A stretch of DNA of 14,633 nucleotides from CAYYJS01 sp964472315 (GCA_964472315.1 CAYYJS010000066.1:1-14633); one strand, 5' to 3'. Shown: positions 1-7,827, counted from the first letter of the stretch. A program made the numbers and translations. The notes: a model not told the origin generated them from the sequence alone.

Positions 1-315
1 CCCCGCGGGCCGGGCGCATCGGCGCACAGACCGGCGTGATGACGCGCGCAACGGCCGATCGAGAATCCCCACATGAACCCGGAAGCGCTTTCGGTCCATT
101 TCGGTTGACGCGAACGGCGGCGCGAACGGTGAACAATCGAGATGCTCACTACTCGTTAGCCGCTCTCGTCGCCGCTCGCCAGGCTCGCGACACCCGACAC
201 CGAGAAATGCAGACCCGTGGCGAAACTCGCGGCGCCGCTATTCCGCGCTTGATGTCAGGAGCCGTCGTGACTACGCTCAAGACGAGCGAGTGAACCACAT
301 TGCCGGGGAGCATGC
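1..315. other. Left-edge stretch without a supportable gene
   Basis: No confident gene is seen here. On the + strand one frame is open from the window edge to a TGA at 291-293 (about 96 codons; possible internal starts GTG 36 and ATG 39). Its translation is arginine/alanine/threonine-rich and has no recognisable motif or good ribosome binding site. It could be the tail of an upstream gene or a chance frame in GC-rich DNA. A weak promoter-like pair for the next gene is TTGATG (249-254), a 17-bp spacer and TACGCT (272-277). A clear Shine-Dalgarno GGGGAG lies at 305-310, just before the next gene. No RNA gene or repeat was recognised. Confidence 0.5.
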
Positions 316-711
316 ATGATGGAAACCGGAAGCGAACAGGACCGCGCCATTCTCGATATCGACTTGCTGCGTTTCCTGCAGATTCTGAAGGTCGAACTCG
401 AGCATCTGGAAGCGCACACGCGCATTCTCATCGACTTGTACCACGAACGCGAGACGCGCCGCGAGGTCACCGAGCACGTGTGCAGCGAGAACGTCGCCGT
501 TCTGCGTAACGAGGAATGCGGGTTCTGTCACTTTGTGCGGGTGTTGGACAAGTTGGATGTGACCACGTTCGCGTCGCTTCCCGCGTTGATCGATGCCATT
601 CGCACGGCGTTCGAACGCGAGATCCAGACCGCCGGTCTCGCGCATGCCGCGTTTCTTTTCGCCGATCGCAAGCTCAGAAAAGTCCAACACTATGTGGAGG
701 CATCGGGGTAG
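316..711 (+). CDS. Hypothetical protein with CxxCH motif (131 aa)
   Basis: I do not recognise the family. The 131-residue product is soluble-looking, charged and mainly helical, with no signal peptide or membrane segment. Residues 12-50 form a leucine-rich, charged amphipathic stretch. A cluster of potential metal or redox ligands follows: His54, Cys56, Cys68, Cys71 and His72, the last three forming a Cys-Gly-Phe-Cys-His (CxxCH) motif. Two adjacent ATGs (316, 319) are possible starts; GGGGAG at 305-310 suits either, at 5 or 8 nt. The stop codon is one base before the nitroreductase start at 713, so the two are very likely co-transcribed. That hints at a redox-linked role, but this is inference only. 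CxxCH is also the haem c attachment motif, yet the lack of an export signal argues against cytochrome c. Confidence 0.7.
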   Translation: MMETGSEQDRAILDIDLLRFLQILKVELEHLEAHTRILIDLYHERETRREVTEHVCSENVAVLRNEECGFCHFVRVLDKLDVTTFASLPALIDAIRTAFEREIQTAGLAHAAFLFADRKLRKVQHYVEASG

Positions 712-712
712 C

Positions 713-1246
713 ATGGACATCTTCAGCGTCTTCGAGAACCGTCACAGTTACCGCGGCGCATTCGCGCCGACGCCCGTACCCCGCGAGGATCTTGTGCGTA
801 TCGTCGACGCCGGCATCCGGGCGCCGTCCGGTTGCAACGCGCAGACCACGTCGTTCGTGATCGTCGATGACCCCGAAGTTCTGCGGGCGATCGCCGACAT
901 CGTCGATAAACCGGTCGTTCGGTCGGCCCGTGCCATGATCCTCTGCGTGGTCGAGCACAAGCCCGTCTACAACGGCCTCTCGTTTGCCGCCGAAGACTGT
1001 GCCGCCGCCACCGAGAACATGCTTCTCGCCATCGCCGCCCTTGGCTATGCCACGGTCTGGATCGACGGCGTGCTACGGATGGAAGGCCGGGCGTCGCGTA
1101 TCGCGGCGCTCCTCGGCGTTCCACCCGAGCGCGAGGTCCGGATACTCCTGCCGGTCGGCAGACCCGCCGAAGTCTGGCGGCAGCGCGAGAAACTGCCCTT
1201 CGCCGAACGCGCCTGCTTCAACCGTTGGCCGCACCGAAATCCGTGA
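713..1246 (+). CDS. Nitroreductase-family flavoprotein (177 aa)
   Basis: This is a small FMN-dependent oxidoreductase of the nitroreductase superfamily, expected to be a cytoplasmic homodimer using NAD(P)H. The N-terminal phosphate-binding RHSYR (residues 10-14) matches the family's R-x-S-x-R. PSGCNAQ (38-44) matches the PSxxNxQ FMN loop. Glu94-Asp95 start the helix leading into GYATVWIDG (111-119), and LLPVGRPAE (145-153) is the usual C-terminal 'xxPVGxP' strand and turn. At 177 aa it is at the short end of the family. ATG 713 was chosen because the canonical N-terminus starts there and GGAGG lies at 696-700. ATG 692 is in frame but would overlap that site. The natural substrate cannot be read from sequence; family members act on quinones, flavins or enones as well as nitro compounds. 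The last 29 bp overlap the 3' end of convergent htpG. Confidence 0.9.
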   Translation: MDIFSVFENRHSYRGAFAPTPVPREDLVRIVDAGIRAPSGCNAQTTSFVIVDDPEVLRAIADIVDKPVVRSARAMILCVVEHKPVYNGLSFAAEDCAAATENMLLAIAALGYATVWIDGVLRMEGRASRIAALLGVPPEREVRILLPVGRPAEVWRQREKLPFAERACFNRWPHRNP

Positions 1247-3089
1247 CCAGCGCATTGATGCGCTGCGCGAAGCCGGTCACATCCCCGATGCGCGACCCTT
1301 GCGCGATGAGCGCCTGGTCGAGAAACACCCGTCCCAGCAACACGATGCGCGCGTCGCCCGCGTCGGCCTCATGCAGGGCCAGCAGACGCTGCACCGCGGC
1401 GTGTCCCGGGTTCAGCTCGAGAATACGCGGCGCCGCCGGCGCATCCTGCCCGGTGAAGTGCTTCATCAGACGTTCCATGTGGATGTTCATCTGGGCCTCG
1501 TCGCCGACGAGACAGGCGGCGCTTTCCTTCAACCGCGCCGACAGCCGCACATCCTTCACTCCATCGAGCTTGCCCTTGAGCGCCTCCAGCACCGGCGCGA
1601 ACCGCTCCCTGACCGTCGCATCGACCGCGTCGCCCGCGCTCACGTCGCCCTGGTCGACGGCATGGAGCTTCTTGCCCTTGAACTCGGTCAATTCGCTCGT
1701 CAGGAACGGGTCGACCGGGTCGGACAGCAGGAGCACGTCCTGGCCCTTCGCGCGAAACGCTTCCAGGTACGGCGAATGCCGCAGGGATTCCGCATCGTCG
1801 CCGCAGAGGTAGAAGATCTCGGTCTGCCCCTCGTTCATCTGCGCCACATACTCGTCCAGCGTGAGGAACTTCCCGGCTTCGGTTCGGAGCGACCGGAACA
1901 GCAGCAGTTCGCCAAGCTTCTCCCGGTTCGCGAAGTCACGGCTGACGCCTTCCTTCAGGGTCATGCCGAACTCATGGAAGAACTTCGCGTAGGCCTCGCG
2001 CTCCTTCTCGAGCATCTCGGCCATCGTGCCGAGAATCTTCGTCACGAGGCTCTTCTGGATGCGCCCGAGCATCGGGTTGTCCTGCAGCATCTCGCGCGAA
2101 ACGTTCAACGGCAGGTCGGCGCTATCCACCATGCCCTTGACGAATCGCAAGTACGGCGGCAGCAACGCCTCGCAGGCGTCGGTGATGAACACGCGCTTGA
2201 CGTACAGATGCAGCCGCGGTTTGGGTTCGGCCATGAAGTAGTCGTACGGCTTGTGCGCGGGCAGGAACAGGAGGGCCTTGAACTCCATCGCGCCCTCGGC
2301 GGTGTAATGGATCGTCCTGGCCGGATCGGCGAAGTCGTGCGAGATATGCTTGTAAAAATCGTGGTATTCCTCGGCGGTGATATCCTGCTTCGGGCGCAAC
2401 CAGATGGCTTTGCGCTGGTTGACCGTCTCTTCCTTCGCTTCGACCTTCCCGTCGGTCTCCTCGCTCGTCACCATCACGATCGGGTGCGCGATGAACGTCG
2501 AGAATCGCGTGACGATCTGGCGCAACCGCCACGGGTCCAGATACTCGTCGGCATCCTCGCGCAAGTGCAGCACCACGTCGGTGCCGGCGCCCTCACGCGC
2601 CGCATCTTCAACCGCATATGTATCGTCCCCCGTGGAGGACCATCGCGTGGCGACATCCTCGCCGACCTGGCGCGATACGACGGTGACTTCGTCAGCCACC
2701 ATGAAGGCCGAGTAGAAGCCCACGCCGAACTGCCCGATCAGTTCGGGGGCGCCGGCCGTCTGCGCCTCCTTGGCCCGTTGCAGGAAGGCTTTGGTGCCCG
2801 AACGCGCGATCGTGCCCAGGTCTTCGACGATGGATTCCCGCGACATGCCGATGCCGTTGTCGGTGATGGTCAGCGTCCTTGCCGCCTTGTCCGGCACGAT
2901 GCGAATGGACCATGCGTCGCCGCCCGCATCCGGCCGGGTCAGCGCCTCGAACCGCGCCTTGTCGATGGCGTCGGATGCGTTGCTGACCAGTTCGCGCAGA
3001 AAGATCTCGCGGTGCGAGTACAGCGAATGGACGATGATGTCCATCAGTTGCTTCAGTTCGGTCTTGAATTTGCGTCGCGATGTCGTCAT
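1218..3089 (-). CDS. htpG: Molecular chaperone HtpG (bacterial Hsp90)
   Basis: This is an ATP-dependent cytosolic Hsp90 chaperone that acts as a dimer on near-native clients with DnaK. The 623-aa product is full length for the family (E. coli 624 aa). The GHKL ATPase domain shows catalytic Glu33 and Asn37 in RELVSNASDAIDKAR, the nucleotide-binding DNGIGM (77-82), the lid segment GTIARSGTKAF (92-102), IGQFGVGFYSAF (118-129) and GTDVVLHL (169-176). The middle-domain catalytic-loop arginine is Arg332 in VSREMLQ. The frame can be extended upstream to a TTG at 3104, but ATG 3089 is preferred. It has GGAGG (3102-3098) eight bases upstream and begins MTTSRRKFKTE, as Hsp90s do. It lies downstream of polB with a 119-bp gap holding a candidate promoter. 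No CIRCE element was seen. Its 3' end overlaps the convergent nitroreductase gene. Confidence 0.98.
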   Translation of the reverse strand: MTTSRRKFKTELKQLMDIIVHSLYSHREIFLRELVSNASDAIDKARFEALTRPDAGGDAWSIRIVPDKAARTLTITDNGIGMSRESIVEDLGTIARSGTKAFLQRAKEAQTAGAPELIGQFGVGFYSAFMVADEVTVVSRQVGEDVATRWSSTGDDTYAVEDAAREGAGTDVVLHLREDADEYLDPWRLRQIVTRFSTFIAHPIVMVTSEETDGKVEAKEETVNQRKAIWLRPKQDITAEEYHDFYKHISHDFADPARTIHYTAEGAMEFKALLFLPAHKPYDYFMAEPKPRLHLYVKRVFITDACEALLPPYLRFVKGMVDSADLPLNVSREMLQDNPMLGRIQKSLVTKILGTMAEMLEKEREAYAKFFHEFGMTLKEGVSRDFANREKLGELLLFRSLRTEAGKFLTLDEYVAQMNEGQTEIFYLCGDDAESLRHSPYLEAFRAKGQDVLLLSDPVDPFLTSELTEFKGKKLHAVDQGDVSAGDAVDATVRERFAPVLEALKGKLDGVKDVRLSARLKESAACLVGDEAQMNIHMERLMKHFTGQDAPAAPRILELNPGHAAVQRLLALHEADAGDARIVLLGRVFLDQALIAQGSRIGDVTGFAQRINALVTDFGAANG

Positions 3090-3097
3090 GTCCATAT

Positions 3098-3102
3098 CCT
3101 CC
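3098..3102 (-). promoter_or_regulatory. htpG ribosome binding site
   Basis: On the minus strand the sequence is a full GGAGG, eight bases before ATG 3089. This decides the start, because the alternative in-frame starts TTG 3104 and ATG 3095 overlap or abut the site. Confidence 0.75.
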
Positions 3103-3131
3103 AATCACTCCTCGATGGGTCAAGGGCAAAG

Positions 3132-3160
3132 GTGATACCAAAACCGGCAGCCCGTATCAA
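3132..3160 (-). promoter_or_regulatory. Candidate sigma70-type promoter for htpG
   Basis: On the minus strand, TTGATA (3160-3155; 5/6 to the -35 consensus) is followed by a 17-bp spacer and TATCAC (3137-3132; 4/6 to the -10). The -10 ends 43 bp before the htpG ATG, implying a leader of about 36 nt. Just upstream, in the same gap, is a 6-bp inverted repeat (ACGGCG/CGCCGT, 3167-3184, 6-nt loop). It has no T-tract, so it is not a convincing terminator for polB. There is no clear heat-shock-type (sigma32) consensus. Confidence 0.35.
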
Positions 3161-3208
3161 CCCTTGACGGCGTTCAGGCGCCGTGTCCCTCTCCACGGAA
3201 CCGATGGC

Positions 3209-5449
3209 CTAGAACAACTCCCCCTGTCGGGGTGCGCCATCCTCGTGAAAACGCTCGTACAGCGACTGCAACTTGGCGATGTAGTACGCCACATTCTCAT
3301 CGCGCGCCTCGGGATCCCAGTCGGCAATGAGCTTGGCTTGTTCGACGGCCGAAACCGTCTTGCGCGTACCCGTCACGTAGTACGTCACCTGATCGCCCGC
3401 GCGGTACTCCCGGGCGGATCGCAGCGCCAGCTCGTAGGCCGCGCGCCGGGCGCCCTCCTGCTTGTCCTGCTTGCTCTTGTACGTCGCCGGCGAGTCCTGC
3501 AGCGACTCCGTCTTGCCGAACTCGCGGATCGGCCACGCGCGCTCCGCGATCGCCTTCTCGAACTCGCCATACAGCGCCGGGATCTCGGCCGATCGCCCTT
3601 CCAACTTGAGGCGCAGGAGGCGTTCGAGGAACTTGCGCTGAAACGGTTCGAGACCGCGCGACTTCAGGGCCGCGCCTTTGATCACCATCTCTCCCTGCGC
3701 GTCCAGCAGCGCGTAGTTCTTCATCTTGTAGCTGTACATCGCCGTGAACTCGCCATCGAATTCGATATCGATGCCCTCCGGCAACGTCTCCGCGAAGGCC
3801 TTGCGGAACGCTTCCCGCGCGCGGGCCGGCGCCTTCGCTCCGGTCTCGGGCGGCACGAAGTAGATGCCGTCGGTATCGATCTCGATCGGCCGCGCGCCGG
3901 CCTTGCGCAGCGTCTCGATCATCTCGTGCAGCAGTTTGCGCCCCTCGGCCGCCACCTTCTCGGCCGCGTCGAAGTCCGAAAAATGGCCCTGCCCGAAGCC
4001 GAGGTAGCCGTAGAACGAGTTGATCAGCACCTTGAACGTCGACTGCAACGCATCCCAGTTCTTGCGCTCGGCGTCGCTACGCGCGGCTTGCATGGACACT
4101 TTGGCGTCGATGCGGAACGTCCGCAGCGACGCGAGCATATCCAGAAACGCATGGGCCGTGTCCGTCCGCGGCGCAATCCCGTGCTTCAACATGAGCGACG
4201 GGTACAGCGATCGCACGTCGCAATGGTGCACGTTGGCGATCACGCCCGTCTCGAACATATCCGTGTAGCCGCCGGCAAACGCCCGCTCGGCATCCGGCAG
4301 CGGCACAGCGGCGCCCGCCGCCAAATAGGCGCGCAGCATCAGGGCGTCGATCTTCGTGGCGTTGCCGCGCACGCACACGTTCTGGTAGCCGAACGGAAGC
4401 ATCCGCGCCTGCGCGAAGAAACTGCGCGACAGGATATCGCCGATCGCCCGCGTTTCGCGCACATCGTCGCCGACATAACGCATCACCCGTTCGGGGTCCT
4501 TCCGGAAAGTCGCGGCAATCTCGCTGCCGGCGATGTATTCGCGGTGTTCGGCGGCCACGCCGAAATGCACGGCCACGCTTTTCAGTCCGTAACTGTCCAG
4601 CGAGCGGTGCGTGATGTCGTACAGTTGCGCCAGGAACATCGTGTCGACCACGTGACGCCCCTGGATCGAAAAGCGCTCGTAGCCGATCGTCCGTTCGCCG
4701 ATCGTAAGCCGGCTCGCACGCACCTTGGGCACGCTGCCGTCGCGTCCCAGCGTCAGCTTGACGCGATGCCGCCGCGCCCGCGTCTGAATGTACGGCAGAT
4801 CGAAGTTGAACAGGTTATGCCCCTCGATGACATCCGGATCGCGCGTTTGGAGGATCTCGACAAACCGCTGCAGCATGGCCTTCTCCGACAATTCCGTGCC
4901 GCGAAGCACCTCCATCCAGCCGGTCTGGTCGCCCATCGCGATGGCGATAATGGCGTCGCCCTCGCGTTCGGCATTGCAGAAGTCGTAGCCCTCGGTCGTC
5001 GTGCATTCGATGTCGACCTGCATCCGTCTGACCGATTCGAACGACATCCCGAGAAACAGCGTCTCGCCGGAACTCATCAGGTACTGCTGAACAGGGTCGC
5101 TGATGTAGCAGTACGGCGCATCGGCGGCCGCGGCGGACTTGCCGGCCGCCTTCGCCAGCCACTTCGCGCCCGCCGCGCAGGCCTGCCAGGACCCGAACCG
5201 TACGAGACGGTTCAGCGGGTTGGCGCCGGCGAGGCTCGCCACGTCGACTGCCTCGGGAATGTCGCCCGCGTAGGCGGCAGACGTCAGCACCCACGGCTGG
5301 AAGACGCGATCCTCCGACGCGCGGCCCTCCCCGTCCACGCGCACGCATGTCGCGCGACAGGCGCCCTCGACATCGCCGACCTCCACCGCGACCAGTCCCT
5401 CGCGCCGGGCGCGGCCAAAGAGAAGGGCGTTATGGGGTGTGGCGGCCAT
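3209..5449 (-). CDS. polB: Family B DNA polymerase with 3'-5' exonuclease (746 aa)
   Basis: This is a replicative-fold B-family DNA polymerase, the bacterial counterpart of E. coli Pol II. The proofreading domain has ExoI Asp146/Glu148 (VDIECT), ExoII Asn215-Phe-Asp217 in HNLFNFDLPY and ExoIII Tyr325...Asp329 (YVGDD). The polymerase domain has motif A DVRSLYPS (411-418), motif B Lys473 to NSFYG (477-481), motif C DTDG (525-528), KNYALL (577-582) and a KG...SRG element (591-599). All catalytic acids are intact. The C-terminus QGELF fits the QxxLF sliding-clamp-binding pentapeptide; E. coli Pol II ends similarly. The length is close to Pol II (783 aa). The ATG shares its A with the lptD stop (TGATG) and has no good Shine-Dalgarno, so translation probably depends on coupling to lptD. 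Likely roles are repair or translesion synthesis. The symbol is assigned by family, not proven orthology. Confidence 0.93.
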   Translation of the reverse strand: MAATPHNALLFGRARREGLVAVEVGDVEGACRATCVRVDGEGRASEDRVFQPWVLTSAAYAGDIPEAVDVASLAGANPLNRLVRFGSWQACAAGAKWLAKAAGKSAAAADAPYCYISDPVQQYLMSSGETLFLGMSFESVRRMQVDIECTTTEGYDFCNAEREGDAIIAIAMGDQTGWMEVLRGTELSEKAMLQRFVEILQTRDPDVIEGHNLFNFDLPYIQTRARRHRVKLTLGRDGSVPKVRASRLTIGERTIGYERFSIQGRHVVDTMFLAQLYDITHRSLDSYGLKSVAVHFGVAAEHREYIAGSEIAATFRKDPERVMRYVGDDVRETRAIGDILSRSFFAQARMLPFGYQNVCVRGNATKIDALMLRAYLAAGAAVPLPDAERAFAGGYTDMFETGVIANVHHCDVRSLYPSLMLKHGIAPRTDTAHAFLDMLASLRTFRIDAKVSMQAARSDAERKNWDALQSTFKVLINSFYGYLGFGQGHFSDFDAAEKVAAEGRKLLHEMIETLRKAGARPIEIDTDGIYFVPPETGAKAPARAREAFRKAFAETLPEGIDIEFDGEFTAMYSYKMKNYALLDAQGEMVIKGAALKSRGLEPFQRKFLERLLRLKLEGRSAEIPALYGEFEKAIAERAWPIREFGKTESLQDSPATYKSKQDKQEGARRAAYELALRSAREYRAGDQVTYYVTGTRKTVSAVEQAKLIADWDPEARDENVAYYIAKLQSLYERFHEDGAPRQGELF

Positions 5450-7704
5450 CAGTAACGCGACCCGCTTCGGACGCTGTAGTCGGGAAACGCCGTCAGCCAG
5501 AACTCGATCATGACGCGGTACTCGTCGTCGCGCTCCGAGCCGTCGTCACGCGTAAAACCGGGAAGTATGCTGCCGCCCAACCGCACCGACAGGCAGTCGA
5601 GATTGCGCTGGAGATAGCCGCCCTCTTCCTCGACGCGGCCGGCCTCGAAGTCGTATCGCCCGAACGCGTTGGCGGCCCAGTGCCGATTCGCATAGTAGGT
5701 CAGATCGCCGGACATGACGCTGGCGAATTCGCGGATGTACCGGTGTTCCAGCCCGGCTTCCCATCGCTTCTCGCTGCGCACGAGCAGACGGCTGTTGAAC
5801 CGATCGATGACGGTTTCGTCGACGTCGAAAACCCCATCGGCACGCACGCTCAGCCAGAGCGTCGGATCGAATTCGGCGTCCGCGTACAGCTTCTCGATGA
5901 ACTCCTCGTCACCCTCCGTGGCGAAGTTGAGGATGGTCGAGACATCCAGGTCGAGGATGTCGCTGACACGCCCGCCGCGTCGCGTCTGGAACTTGTTGCG
6001 CACGCCTACCCGCGTCTGATGCGCCTTATCGAGGGTGTCGACGGCATCGAACTGGTAGAGGTCCTCGGGCGGGACCGTCGGATCCATCGCGTACGTGTAG
6101 TCCAGATACGGTTCGACGACGTGGCGCAACCCCGGCCCCGCCGGATCGAGAATCCGGTAGGCCTTGAAGGACAATTCGACGCCGATGCTCGGGATGGACC
6201 GAAACGCGTTCACGCCATCCTCGAACACCGTCGTTTCGTTCGTCGCCGTCGTCGAAACGACCTCCGTGTTCGTGACCCCGCCCTGCACGACGGTATTGGT
6301 CTGGAACGTCGTCACCACATCGGTCAGCACATCCGTCTCAAGCGTCTTCGTATAGTACGTGCCGCGGTAGCCCGCCCTGGGCACGACGTTCAGCCACCCG
6401 AAAAAACGTCGTGGCTGATAGACGACATGCTCGGTATCGATGCGGAAGGTGTCGTAGTCATCCGCTCCGGAGTCCTCGGGGAAGACGCGTTGCAGAAATC
6501 CCGCGGTCGTCTGCCCGCCATAGTAGAAAGAGGAATCCCACAGTTGCTGACGCATCACGTCCAGCGACAGTTCGGGCAACCGGTTGACGTTGCCGAAGAA
6601 ATCGTTCACGCGATAGCTCGTCAGCAGGTTGACCGTGTAGGCGTCCTGACGATGGGTCAGCACATAGTAATTCTCCGGCTGCGTGCGCCGCCGGTAGTCC
6701 CGCTCGAAGAAGTCCTCTTCGATGTCGGTGTCGCTGAGGTAGGTCGTTTCGAACAGCGAGTATGTCCGGATGCCATGTGTGTGCTGATGACGCACACGAC
6801 CCCGGTAGCGTTCGCTATCGATATCGCCCGTCGCCGCATCTTCATCGCCGTCGATCGGATCTTCGTCGTCGGCGAAGTACAGCATCAGATCGCCGGCGCC
6901 GCCGTCCACGTTCCAGCGCAAGTCCTCACCCACCGCCACCCCGCGTTTGGCCCGGTAGTCCAGGTGGTGCTCCAGACGCAGGTACGGGCTGACACGGTGG
7001 GTATAGGACGACAGCATGTAAGGGCCCATGCGACTGTCCATGCCCGGGCGAAAGTGGAAGCCCGAATCCTCGCCCAGGTTGCGGTACCAGAACGGCATGT
7101 ACATCACCGGGACCCTTCCGAACCACCAGACGCCGCCATATGTCTTCAAGTAGTCGCCGGGGTATACGACGATCCGCTTCGCGCTGACATGGTAGTGGCA
7201 GAACGGATACCGGTTCTCGCAGGTTGTCACACGCGCGTCACGGAGCTCGTACGCATCCTTGCCGGTGCGGGTGGCCTCGCCGGCCAGGATATGGAACGGC
7301 GTGGCGTCCACGGCGATGTTCTCCGTGTCCGACTTGCCGGTCTTGAAGTTGTACCGCAGCTTATCGCCGCGGAGTTCTTCACCGTCGCGCTTCAGAACCA
7401 CATGGCCCAGCGCGTAGGCATCGCCTGTCTCGGTATGGACCAGGACACGGTCGGCACGCAGTTCGGCGTTGCCCTGTCGGATGACGACGTTCCCCTCCGC
7501 CATGATGCGCCCGGTCGCATGGTCGTAGTCCAGATGGTCCGCATCGGCCTCGATCGGCGCGTCGGGGTTGCGCCCCGGGTTGGCGGGCGCCAGGTTGGCG
7601 GGCGCCGGGGCGGCGTCCGCCGGCGCCGACGGCAGCGTCGCGGGCAGCGCGAGCCCCGCCATCGCGGCCAGGATGACCGTCCATTCGCGGTTTCGTCGGT
7701 TCAT
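5449..7704 (-). CDS. lptD: LPS-assembly protein LptD (OstA-like outer-membrane porin)
   Basis: This outer-membrane component inserts lipopolysaccharide into the outer leaflet together with lipoprotein LptE. From ATG 7704 (751 aa) there is a signal peptide: basic MNRRNR, a hydrophobic core at 9-21 and a likely cut near 30-31. A Pro/Ala-rich linker (32-50) follows, then an OstA/LptA-like beta-jellyroll (about 50-140). The TTC...C segment (160-169) and a Trp/Tyr-rich stretch up to MPFWY (203-207) lead into the barrel, which ends in a terminal Tyr. LRHVVEPYLDYTY (526-538) matches the family's H-x-x-EP-x-x-x-Y barrel signature. Only three cysteines remain (162, 169, 704), so the disulfide pattern must differ from E. 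coli. The start fits AAGGA at 7714-7710; upstream in-frame codons back to 7734 lack this. Unusual loops are an acidic run (279-296) and a Thr/Val/Asn-rich run (457-492). Confidence 0.9.
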   Translation of the reverse strand: MNRRNREWTVILAAMAGLALPATLPSAPADAAPAPANLAPANPGRNPDAPIEADADHLDYDHATGRIMAEGNVVIRQGNAELRADRVLVHTETGDAYALGHVVLKRDGEELRGDKLRYNFKTGKSDTENIAVDATPFHILAGEATRTGKDAYELRDARVTTCENRYPFCHYHVSAKRIVVYPGDYLKTYGGVWWFGRVPVMYMPFWYRNLGEDSGFHFRPGMDSRMGPYMLSSYTHRVSPYLRLEHHLDYRAKRGVAVGEDLRWNVDGGAGDLMLYFADDEDPIDGDEDAATGDIDSERYRGRVRHQHTHGIRTYSLFETTYLSDTDIEEDFFERDYRRRTQPENYYVLTHRQDAYTVNLLTSYRVNDFFGNVNRLPELSLDVMRQQLWDSSFYYGGQTTAGFLQRVFPEDSGADDYDTFRIDTEHVVYQPRRFFGWLNVVPRAGYRGTYYTKTLETDVLTDVVTTFQTNTVVQGGVTNTEVVSTTATNETTVFEDGVNAFRSIPSIGVELSFKAYRILDPAGPGLRHVVEPYLDYTYAMDPTVPPEDLYQFDAVDTLDKAHQTRVGVRNKFQTRRGGRVSDILDLDVSTILNFATEGDEEFIEKLYADAEFDPTLWLSVRADGVFDVDETVIDRFNSRLLVRSEKRWEAGLEHRYIREFASVMSGDLTYYANRHWAANAFGRYDFEAGRVEEEGGYLQRNLDCLSVRLGGSILPGFTRDDGSERDDEYRVMIEFWLTAFPDYSVRSGSRY
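7578..7606. repeat. Tandem 15-bp duplication inside lptD
   Basis: The 14-mer GGTTGGCGGGCGCC occurs at 7578-7591 and again at 7593-7606, a period of 15 bp (five codons). On the minus strand it encodes two consecutive Ala-Pro-Ala-Asn units in the linker after the LptD signal peptide. It keeps frame and probably only changes linker length. Confidence 0.8.
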
Positions 7705-7798
7705 TGCAGTCCTTATCTGTCCGCCCCGGCACACCTGTCCAGGCGCGGAATCTTCGTCGCTTCCGGCACGGCAAATCGGAAATGGTCAAGGCTCATCA

Positions 7799-7827
7799 TT
7801 GATATCCGAACCCGGTTCGAGAAGCAA
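7799..7827 (-). promoter_or_regulatory. Candidate lptD promoter
   Basis: On the minus strand, TTGCTT (7827-7822; 3/6 to -35) is followed by a 17-bp spacer and TATCAA (7804-7799; 4/6 to -10), about 95 bp before the lptD ATG at 7704. The spacer contains the inverted repeat at 7807-7819. The match is moderate and other promoters are possible. A perfect TTGACA on the minus strand at 7895-7890 has no partner -10 at normal spacing. Confidence 0.25.
7807..7819. repeat. 13-bp inverted repeat in the lptD/jetA divergent region
   Basis: CGAACC-C-GGTTCG is a perfect 6-1-6 inverted repeat lying between the -35 and -10 of the candidate lptD promoter. That is a position where a bound protein could block transcription. 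Operator function is inference; no regulator gene is present in the window. Confidence 0.4.

Noticed and set aside
36..293. 85-codon + strand frame (open from base 3) as a gene or upstream gene tail
   Set aside because: Arg/Ala/Thr-rich translation with no motif, no ribosome binding site, and no conservation evidence available; likely a chance frame in GC-rich DNA. It remains possible as an upstream gene's C-terminus.
1073..1102. Residual frame continuing through the nitroreductase/htpG junction as a fusion
   Set aside because: Both genes have clear independent stops and opposite orientation; no fused product is possible.
984..3167. 727-codon + strand frame opposite htpG
   Set aside because: It is antisense to a clear Hsp90 gene. 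Long antisense frames are expected when G/C-rich third codon positions avoid stops on the other strand; the translation is low-complexity and unrecognisable.
3167..3184. Inverted repeat ACGGCG/CGCCGT after the polymerase stop as an intrinsic terminator
   Set aside because: The stem is only 6 bp and no T-tract follows in the transcribed direction.
3080..5455. 791-codon + strand frame opposite the polymerase gene
   Set aside because: Shadow of the polymerase gene, whose motifs are all in the minus-strand frame; Arg/His/Leu-rich nonsense composition.
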